The notes under the pieces were generated by a model. It was not told the DNA's origin. It did not search any database and worked only from the letters and a program-made list of their open reading frames with translations. The translations under genes were made by a program, and so were the position numbers. From Sanderia malayensis (Eukaryota; Cnidaria; Scyphozoa; Semaeostomeae; Pelagiidae): a stretch of 64,000 nt of DNA. Each line of letters begins with the position of its first letter. Positions within the stretch are counted from its first letter, which is position 1. The stretch covers positions 62,001 through 126,000 of the forward strand of contig RQOL01000662.1 of NCBI GenBank assembly GCA_013076295.1. Reading direction: 5' to 3'. Positions 56,576 through 64,000 of the stretch are shown piece after piece.

Positions 56576-58336
56576 CACATTCTGACATTTCACTGTACGC
56601 TCCCCAGTTTCTTCACCACAAAAACAGACCCTCGTGTCACCTATCTTTGCTTGATTTGACAAGTGACACTTGCGTGTGTACCATCTACCAAGAATTTCTG
56701 GGAGTACACAATATTGCCAAAACTGAGACAGTCTTGGCAAAACTTTGTCCCAGTGGCATTGGTCAGGGATTATCCTTTCATGGAGGAAAGCAGACTTTGA
56801 TGTTGCAAAACCAAAGACAACAAAATCACAAAACGGAAGCTCTGTGGTGAATATCTGCTGTTGTACTTGGTAGAAATATTGGTGGTTTCTTTTCAGAATC
56901 ACTTCACCATCTGGATCTTTCATTAAACAGCTGCTGGGTTTTTCCAAGTATCCATCAATATCAATGCCGTCCATACAAAATGGACATTTAACTTCCCCAC
57001 ATCCAATTCCACAGCAGTCGCATGATGACAAAAAATCTGGTGTTGCATGAATGAAAGGGCTCCTCTTGTTGATAAACATGCCACATTGGATTGCTTTATA
57101 ATTCACATGTTTCTTCTTCATATCTATCTCAAATAGCTTGATTGCTGCTTTCTCATGTTGACATCCATATTCAGTGGCAGCATTCGTAAACTTGAAAATT
57201 TCTGGGTAACAGATTGACTTTATAAGTGATTGAGATGGCTTGCTGGGATCTGTGTGGCTTGCTGACTTACTCATAGAAGCACCAATCCTTCCAGCTCGGT
57301 GATGGAAAAATCCACTGCCCTTTGCCTGGCTCTTTGTATCAAGCTCGATTTGTTTTGCATCTTCATCCGAGATAGTAATATGGATATCCGAGCAGGCTTT
57401 TATTAGATCATGGTACTCATAGTCAAGGTACTTTTTATCAAAAAGATCTGGAATTGTTGCAATGTTACTGCTTCTCGATATGAATGAATTGGCATATGGG
57501 TGTACAAGACTAAGTGCTGCAGGCTTTACTTTGCATTTACTCAGTGCTTCATAAAAGGATTTCATATCATCCTCACTTGAGACAGGGGTGTCTCCCTTTG
57601 CTGAGCTATCAAGTTTTTTATGATTCTCATTCATTCTTCCCGCTGGATCTTGCTCAAAATTGTTGACTGCATGGTCTAAGTCCTTCTTTAGTTTCTTTGC
57701 AGATTTAAAATTAATATCTTTGACAGGAGAATATGAGATTTCCTTCACATAAGAAGGGAGGATCCAGGTGCATTTTACTTGGGTGCAGGCTAATTTTCCG
57801 TTAAGTCTTGTCCACACTTCAAGATAAAAAAGCATGCTTGCAACGTGAGAACAGCATTCTCCAAGGCCAGCCATGCAGCCAATACAATGTGCAGAAAAGA
57901 TAGTCCCATCATTCTCTGTAATGATCCAAACTGGCACTGGGCTGACATTCATCCTTTGAGAATGTCGTACTTTCCCCAGAACGACGAATCTTTTACTGAC
58001 TATCTTTCCTTGTACGGAGGTGATAAAGCCAGATACCATATGGTTGTATGCCTCCAAGCTCCTGAAAGCCTTGAATTGGTTCTTTGTGTAATAACTCGTA
58101 TCAAGTACGAGGTACGATAGCAAGTCGGTGGCTTCTACAGGAGGCAAACATCCTGGATCGAAACTGTTCTCAGGAATCAACAGCGGATCAACGCCGATAT
58201 ACGCGATTTTTTCCGTGTAACGCTTCAAAACATGGCTCTCCAGCTTTTTGGCATAGTTGGACAACGATACAGTAACCTTTCCTTTGATTTCGGAGGTCGA
58301 TATGACCGATGAATCTTTGTAATTATCTTCCGCCAT
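56545..58336 (-). CDS. ISL2EU second protein, N-terminal part: SWIM finger and YqaJ nuclease
   Basis: Start chosen at ATG 58,336 (MAEDNYKDSS), 100 bp inside the right terminus; an in-frame ATG three codons earlier is also possible, and the longer open frame upstream runs outside the element. A SWIM-like finger lies at residues 151-164 (CIGC...CCSH). A YqaJ/lambda-exonuclease-like domain spans about 345-560: HHRAGRIGAS, E395 in CQHEKAA, D434 in HATPDFL, and E448/K450 in CGEVKCP fit the metal-binding D...ExK. It then enters a PHD-like segment (VCFCGEETGE...VKCQNVDC), where the frame breaks near 56,550. Proposed role: processing or recombining element DNA ends (inference). Confidence 0.88.
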
Positions 58337-58425
58337 TGCACACATGACACATGGCCTACATTTACAAACAAAAGTGGAACACCAACATGGCGGCAGTCTC
58401 GTTTTGAAAATTGACGTGACGTCAC

Positions 58426-58438
58426 GTGAAAACGATCT
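58426..58438 (-). repeat. ISL2EU right terminal inverted repeat
   Basis: Exact inverted copy of the left 13 bp, preceded by TGACGTGACGTCAC. Confidence 0.85.
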
Positions 58439-58604
58439 ATTATTTTGCATTCTTCTGGAAAGGTTCATTCTCATATTCATAAGAATAATTAAATGAGAGC
58501 AAAAAAATTGATTTACTGAAAATCTTAAGAACACGTTTTTGCCCAAAATAAAAAAAACGACGTATAATTTTTGAAACGTCTAGGCATCCTGCATTAACTA
58601 CAAA

Positions 58605-59384
58605 ATGGCGAATATTGCCTCCAATGCTCTTTCTCTGTGTCAAGCTATTCTTCTGTCTCTCAATGTGAATCTGATGTCAAATGACGATTCTACTATTTGC
58701 CGTGTTCTTCAACCAGCTAACGCTATGGTTCTGCTCCTACAAGAAGTCAGTGTCACATTTGATGTAGGAGAAGAACAAAGAAGTAATGCTATTTTTCTGG
58801 CAAATTACATAGGTGATCAAGTAAACTTTTTAGAGAGCTTGTTGAATGACAGCAGTCAACTGCTTGGGTGAAAAATTGTTTCCAAGTTTACACTGGCGAA
58901 CAAGGTAGACCAAGTTTTGAGATTGATCAACAACAGGTTGAAGGTCTCTGATCAATTGGTGTGAACTGGACGAGCATTGCAAAACTTCTAGGCCTAAGCC
59001 TTCGAACCTTGTACAACAAAAGACAATCTTTTGTGGATTTTCACGATATTGACTTTACAGATATGTCTGATAACTTACTTGATGAAGAAGTACACCAAAT
59101 CGTACTTGATAAAGAAGTGTTTTTCGCCCAATAGTGGAGAAAAAATGATGGAAGAGGCCTTCAGAGCAAAAGGTTTAAAAGTGCAAAGATGGAAAGTACG
59201 AGATTCTATGACTTGTTTAGATCCTGTGGGCAAACTTGCCGGGCGTTTGTTCACTGTAAAAAGGCGAGTGAATTCAGTGGAAGTGCCGAATGCCTTGTGG
59301 TTATTAAAATTAAGTAAAGAAATAATTTTGTATCTTCTTTTAATTTGTTGCAGTTTTAATATAAGGAATGCATTTTTCGAGTAA
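58605..59384 (+). pseudogene. Integrase-core element, N-terminal half (broken)
   Basis: ATG at 58,605 opens MANIASNALSLCQAILLSL (88 codons to a stop). The frame then resumes YTGEQGRPSFEIDQQQVEGL, a TGA, GVNWTSIAKLLGLSLRTLYN (helix-turn-helix), DISDN-like acidic text, a frameshift, and NSGEKMMEEAFRAKGLKVQRWKVRDSM (59,130-59,215). It then reads VNSVEVPNALW and loses homology where the first catalytic Asp (usually NALWHIDG) is expected. It is the same family as the C-terminal fragment at 5780-6243 and is dead. Confidence 0.6.
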
Positions 59385-59909
59385 AGTTGGACATAATCAA
59401 AGGTGAACCTATGGGTGACTCGCGGAGACTGTATAAAGTTGTGCTAACAATTGCCATTCGCTGAAGCAGCATGTTTGATTATCGGCGTTTTCAGCCAAGT
59501 GATTTGAAACTAAAAAATGTCATTGTTTCTGTTCCTTTCAAAGAGTGGCTTAGCAAAATAAAGAGTTGTTATTTCTTCCAGAACTTTGCAGAGGTATACA
59601 TTTATCAGATTGCTTCATCCCTTGAAATTTTCTTAACGGGTTGTGACGAAGGAGGCGGACAGCACCCCACCCGCAACCGTTAGGTACTTGCGATATGTTA
59701 TCTATATCAGCAATAACAACATGTCAAAAGAATGAGCAGAAAAAATACAACATCTTCTTGTAAACATCAACAAAACAGTACATTAAAATTTAGAAAGCGA
59801 AAAATACAAAACTAATTAGCTATGGCAATAACAAAACAAAAATCAACAGACTTGTGCATAGAAACAGTATATAGTTATATTAGCAGCAATTGCTGCCTCT
59901 TTGGTGGTT
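59385..59909. other. Spacer, probable Helentron 3' terminus region
   Basis: Lies downstream (minus sense) of the RPA-like gene. A short plus frame at 59,471-59,683 has no recognised motif. I could not place the element's 3' end. Confidence 0.4.
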
Positions 59910-61314
59910 TCATTTCATCAATGCAAGTTTTGAATCTGTGTCACAACAGTCAGCTGAGAAAATCTGTGTCACAACTTTCTTGTTTTTGTTGTATGTGATC
60001 TGTGTATTTTGAACTTCCAACATGAAATCTTCAATGGAATCAATATCACTTGCGAGCGTAACTGTGGTTCCTAGTGATAACAGCTGTGAAAGTGGTTCTG
60101 TGAACAATGCAAGCCATATGAGGTTTCCATCACCATCCTGTATTTGTATCTGGCACGAGGCATCTCGTTTACAATCACGTGTACGTTGACTTGTGTTGCA
60201 ATGCATGCATTTGACTTTGTGTTTGCTGGAATCTGTTATCTCCTTTCCACAAGTCTGGCATGCAAGGAAAATAGCCAGCTTTCTCACCAAATTAATTTCT
60301 TTTACAACAATTGTGCAGTTGGGATCTTGCAACAATGACTGCCCCTGCACCTCTTGAACCTGTTGTTCTTCTTCTCCGAATGTGGTATCTGTAGTGTTGC
60401 ACAGGTGGAAAGTGCCTTTGAAGCACTTAACTGAGAGATCCGTAAAAAGATACATTTTTCCAGAGATCAGTTGATCGAATAGTGGCTCCCAAACATGGAA
60501 CTCTGCAGTACCCGTCTTATCTTCTAATACAAAATCTTCTTTGATTTTGATTGTTTGTGAACTTGAACGGAGCTTAACTTCTTTTGGTTCCATGTTACCA
60601 AATGAGCATGTTGCAATTATATTAACGCGTTGGTTTGATGACTGCCCATGGATCATATCCAAGGTGATGGTTGTGGCAGGCTGGCGATGGTCTGAAGCAA
60701 TAGGCAATGATGATGTTGTTGCATAATCGAAATCTATGTCAAACTTTGGTAAGAGCGACGCCGAGGATTCTTGGTTAAAGATGATGGCGCTTGTGTCATC
60801 ATTGCTGTCATCGTACTTGAGATTCTTTAACATAACAGAACTTTTACAATCTTGGAGTTCTTTAAGCTGCTTATGCGCAGAGGTGTTATAACCTACTACA
60901 CGTCGTACCTTTGAAGGGCTTGTTTGTAGTGAAAAGGTGTAAAAAGGGTAATCACGCTTTGATCTCTTTATATCCCCAACAGAATGAACATACCCTTTTT
61001 CTAAGAATGGAAATAAAACAATTATAAGTAGTTCGCATTGCAGAAATCTTCAAAAAACAGTGATTAAAATTGGAGATAAAAAAAGTTTACATAAATAATT
61101 CCTCATGATAATTGAAACACAAAACAACAGGAAAGTATGCTTGAATAAAATGCATTGTTATAACTAGTTGTGAATTGCTGCCACTAAAATCAAAAATGAA
61201 TTAGGCACACAAATTAATGACAGCCAGATGTAACACTACATGATAAGAGGTGAGCATAAACACATATTGGTGAGAAAACTTACCAATTGTATTTGCTGTT
61301 TTTTCTTCTGCCAT
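59910..61314 (-). CDS. RPA1-like single-strand DNA-binding protein of the Helentron, two exons, intact
   Basis: Exon 1 (61,314-61,284) is MAEEKTANTI plus one base, donor GTAAGT. A 283-bp intron follows (61,001-61,283), then exon 2 (61,000-59,910). The joined frame is 1,122 bp (373 aa) without a stop. It starts KGYVHSVGDIKRSKRDYPFYTFSLQ (an OB-fold strand pattern with the SK...PFYTF block of RPA-type proteins). A second OB region follows, then a zinc ribbon (CQTCGKEI...VKCMHCNTS...DASC) as in the RPA70 C-terminal domain. RPA-like genes are known on Helentrons and plant Helitrons; the product probably coats the displaced strand. Confidence 0.88.
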
Positions 61315-61463
61315 AACATCAATGATGTTACTGTTACAACAGTAGGTGCACGCTGCTGTAAATAAAAATAATGGATATATAAAAATCTGTATTTAAACTT
61401 GCACACCACGAAGATAAAAATAACCTTTCATACAATATTACAGATTTATGAATTAAAAATCGT

Positions 61464-62175
61464 TCATAAACATGTGAATATAGGCTTGTGATCAGAGAAA
61501 TAGGATTCTAGTGCTCCCGAAATAATAGAGTTTTCAGCTATATTTGTATACACATGATCAAGTAAACTTTTGTAATCTGTAGTATAGTCTTCTATTATCT
61601 GGGAATATCCTCTATCATGCATGAGTTGAAGTATTGTTCTTTTTTCATTGGAGTCTTTTAACAGATCAATATTGAAATCACCAAAGATGATGGAAAGATT
61701 TGTGGAAGTAATGTTGTCACAAATACTTTCCAATGCATCTGCCAACTGTTGAAAATGAATCCTTGAAGATCTATACAATGCAACTATACGCAGATTTTGA
61801 CTTGGGTGATGAAGAACCAATGAAGTTACTTCTATTCCACTGGTATTGAAGTTATGAGGTGGTGTTAAGCATTTACTGATATAAGTATTTCTGATGTAAA
61901 CTACTGTTCCATATGTGGAGCGCAAAGAATGCTCATCATCAAATCTGTATTGTGCAAAATTTTCAAGCTTGTAAGATTTCTTGTTATCGTTTCTCAAGGC
62001 AGTTTCAACAAATAGATTAATATGTGCAGCATTAACATTAATATCACAGGATATATCAGCAAAATGATGCTTCAAAGACCTCACATTATAAAAAAGAATC
62101 TTTAGTGACAAATTATTATCACATAGATATTTGATGTTTTCAGTAATTTTGCAGGAGGATCTTAAGCGTACCCTG
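61464..62175 (-). CDS. Helentron AP-type endonuclease domain
   Basis: Open from about 62,175 (SSCKITENIKYLCDNN) through ILFYNVRSLKHHF (Asn of the EEP fold), INLFVETALR (Glu), IVALYRSS, SIIFGDFNIDLL (Asp/Asn), SLLDHVYTN and SDHKPIFTCL (catalytic His) to the stop at 61,464. This exonuclease-endonuclease-phosphatase domain, related to non-LTR retrotransposon endonucleases, fused behind the helicase is the defining feature of Helentrons. It is in a different frame from the helicase next to it because of a deletion at the junction. All expected motifs are present. Confidence 0.85.
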
Positions 62176-63972
62176 ACAGCGGTGCACTGTCTTTGCAGAG
62201 GCCTGTCGCAATGGGAACTGTCTTCTTATAATCTTAACTTGAGAATTTTTCGATATTGCAAACTGGCGAGAAATTTCAATAATTGGTGTCCAATTATTTG
62301 CTGTTGCAGTTGTAAAAAGATGTTGGTATTTCCTTCTACATTCCCTGCCAATGTCTTTCTTGAGAAACTCAACCCATACAATACTGGGTCTTGAAGATGT
62401 TGCAATTCTGTAATCAATCTTGTGAACAACACATTCAGCTCCATTTGTCATCCCATCAGCAGTTGCAATGTTCCCTGTCAAATCATATTTACCTGCTTCA
62501 ATTAATGGCAATAAAGAAAAAAGTCCCATTGTTTTCTTTGGATCAGTTGGAATTTTTTGTTTAATTTTTTGTTCCTCATCATCAGAGATACCTCCAATCA
62601 CAATGTCGATTGCCTTAACAACAATCTTGTTGTATTTTGATGTTTCATAAACTGAATCATTATGGCTGTTTACCATTGCATTTGTCAAGAATAAATGTGT
62701 TACATTATTCAAGTGATACATTGGTGGTAGCATTCTGGACTTAACAACATTTATATCACTCTGTGTATGGTGACCTTCCATTAGACGGTTCAGAAGATTT
62801 GCAAAGTGTACATCTTCTTTTTGTCTCATGACTTCAGTTAGCTCATACATACAAAATTGATGCTGCCATTGGTTGGGAATAATAGGTGCATAAGGTATTT
62901 TACCAGTGTCAAAAATCCATCTGTCCATTACAGGTTGCAGTTGAAAAAGATCTCCAACAGCTATGATACTAATACCTCCAAATGGTTGTTGGGATCCCAT
63001 TATTTGCTGCAGTCGCATGTCAAGAAAGTTAAACATACCATTTCCTACCATTGATATTTCATCAATAAAAACTAATTTTAGCGATCTAAATTTCATTCTC
63101 ATAGTGTTAAGTGTGTCACTATTGAGAGGAATGTAATGAAATCCTTGACTTGCTGGAATAGCAAAAGCAGAATGCACTGTATGTCCTTTGATATTGAATG
63201 CAGCCTTTCCTGTTGGTGCAACTTTCAAAACTTTTATGGTGTCAGGGTCTTCTCCAGCAAGACCATTTAAATATTTGGACACTGCTTCATACAATGCATT
63301 TAGTAACCAACTTTTTCCAACACCTGCACCGCCACTTAAAAATAATGTCAGTGGCTGCTCACTAACTTTAATGCTGTGGAGAACGTGGTAAAAAAATCGG
63401 ATCTGCTCTGTGTTCAATGACTGCATAAGCTTTCTAAACTCGTTTTCATTCATTGAGTTAGATGTCAAAGCCTGTTCTTCACAACTTCTTGGAAATATTC
63501 CAATGTCATCTATGATATCATATTGGGAATGTGCACCTGACCCTGGAGAAAAACAGTCAAATGAGCCATGCTCCTGAAATAATTCATTGCTATCTACATC
63601 ATTTGAATGTTGTGAATTTGGAGCAACACTACCATGGCATTTATCAGTTTGTTGAATCATTTCGTCTGATAAACAATGAAGTATGGATGAATGTTTTTCA
63701 TAATTTTTGCTATTTTCAATAACCAACACTTCTGCTTCATTATAGCGTTCTTCGTATGTGTGGCACCCAAGGATAATGTCATTTTCTTCATCTCTCCATG
63801 GCAAATATAACATCAACTGCTCTCTGTAAAAATTTTCTGAGTCAACTTTTTTGTTAAAGCGAACAGAACGAATTATCCTTGGCGTCTTCCGTTTGAGTAG
63901 CTTTAGGTTCCCTTTAGTTGCAATGGAATAGTCAAGCTCTGTATTATCTTTAAATGAATCAAGATCTTGTTT
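62150..63972 (-). pseudogene. Helentron Pif1-type helicase, 3' motifs deleted
   Basis: Open from an in-frame TAG near 63,975 through KRKTPRIIRSVRFNKKVD, YREQLMLYLPWRDEEND, a long linker, LNTEQIRFFYHVL, LFLSGGAGVGKSWLLNAL (intact Walker A), KVAPTGKAAFN (motif Ia), LVFIDEISMVG (Walker B), IIAVGDLFQLQPV (motif III) and LTEVMRQKED. It ends RRQFPLRQASAKTVHRCQG and then runs out of frame (62,140). The segment that should follow (rest of motif V, motif VI) is missing before the endonuclease. The Rep part lies beyond 64,000. Deletion makes the helicase defective in this copy. Confidence 0.85.
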
Positions 63973-64000
63973 CTATTTGCATTGATTCTTGTTTTGCTGT

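Larger units (their letters stand above)
53568..58438. mobile_element. ISL2EU DNA transposon (Harbinger-related), nearly intact, 4,871 bp
   Basis: The ends are AGATCGTTTTCAC (53,568-53,580) and its exact reverse complement (58,426-58,438), flanked on both sides by AT (53,566-53,567 and 58,439-58,440), consistent with the 2-bp duplication reported for ISL2EU. Beyond 13 bp both ends carry CACGTGAC-type motifs. Inside are two convergent genes: a THAP-DDE transposase on plus and a SWIM-YqaJ-PHD-Ulp1 gene on minus, 238 bp apart. The pairing of THAP transposase with a YqaJ protein is diagnostic of ISL2EU. Confidence 0.9.

Noticed and set aside
56258..58546. A 762-codon version of the YqaJ ORF starting at 58,546
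   Set aside because: It begins outside the transposon terminus (58,438) and its last part is the wrong frame of the PHD finger; the start at 58,336 is preferred.
1..64000. Alternative genetic code, because many internal stops are TGA where Trp, Arg or Gly are expected
   Set aside because: TAA and TAG lesions and frameshifts occur too, while intact genes (ISL2EU transposase, RPA-like gene) need no recoding; ordinary pseudogene decay explains it.
1..64000. CRISPR arrays, bacterial operons, tRNA or rRNA genes
   Set aside because: No regularly spaced identical repeats with unique spacers, no tRNA-like cloverleaf or conserved rRNA stretch noticed; the intron-bearing genes indicate a eukaryote.

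Overview
The window is eukaryotic, almost certainly invertebrate-metazoan DNA. It has GT-AG introns, no bacterial operon structure, about 35-40 percent GC by eye, many microsatellites, and a repeat community seen in cnidarians and other marine invertebrates: Helitron, Helentron, MULE, ISL2EU/Harbinger, hAT, DIRS, Gypsy, Copia and a LINE. The phylum is not proven; a cnidarian or similar early-branching animal is my best guess. I see no convincing single-copy host gene and no rRNA, tRNA or CRISPR array. This is a transposon graveyard holding a few young, nearly intact elements. All homology calls were made by eye from translated motifs.

Layout. 1-9.2 kb: end of a P2X7-C-terminal-domain-like gene (-), a broken Helitron-like element (-) with a herpes-tegument-like (C76) peptidase ORF, a Harbinger transposase tail (-), an integrase-core fragment (+), and a broken HECT ubiquitin-ligase gene (-). 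9.2-17.9 kb: simple repeats, Copia and hAT remnants, an unclassified element ORF, and a palindrome-rich 88-bp satellite. The repeat blocks at 7.2, 9.65 and 10.4 kb recur in inverted order at 16.3-17.7 kb. 17.9-19.4 kb: 5'-truncated LINE (-).

20-38 kb: a Helitron (23.26-33.99 kb, -) whose ten exons join in phase over about 5.2 kb of coding sequence. A 4,226-bp MULE (25,299-29,524) sits inside one of its exons, flanked by a perfect 9-bp target-site duplication. Diverged direct copies of a 2-3 kb unit flank the Helitron. 38-49.7 kb: a second, truncated Helitron of the same family abutting a Gypsy gag fragment, then a hAT pseudogene, a DIRS-type reverse transcriptase fragment, another unclassified element ORF and a minisatellite.

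53.57-58.44 kb: a nearly intact ISL2EU element with short terminal inverted repeats, a complete THAP-DDE transposase (+), and a convergent gene (-) combining a SWIM finger, YqaJ nuclease, PHD fingers and a Ulp1-type SUMO protease, broken by one frameshift. 58.6-59.4 kb: N-terminal half of an integrase-core element (+). 59.9-64.0 kb: 3' part of a Helentron (-) with a Pif1-type helicase lacking its last motifs, an AP-type endonuclease and an intact two-exon RPA-like gene; its Rep end lies beyond the window.

The unifying theme is ubiquitin/SUMO enzymology carried by mobile DNA: two Ulp1-type proteases on unrelated cut-and-paste elements, a C76-type deubiquitinase-like ORF on a Helitron relative, and a HECT E3 gene, together with SWIM and PHD fingers.
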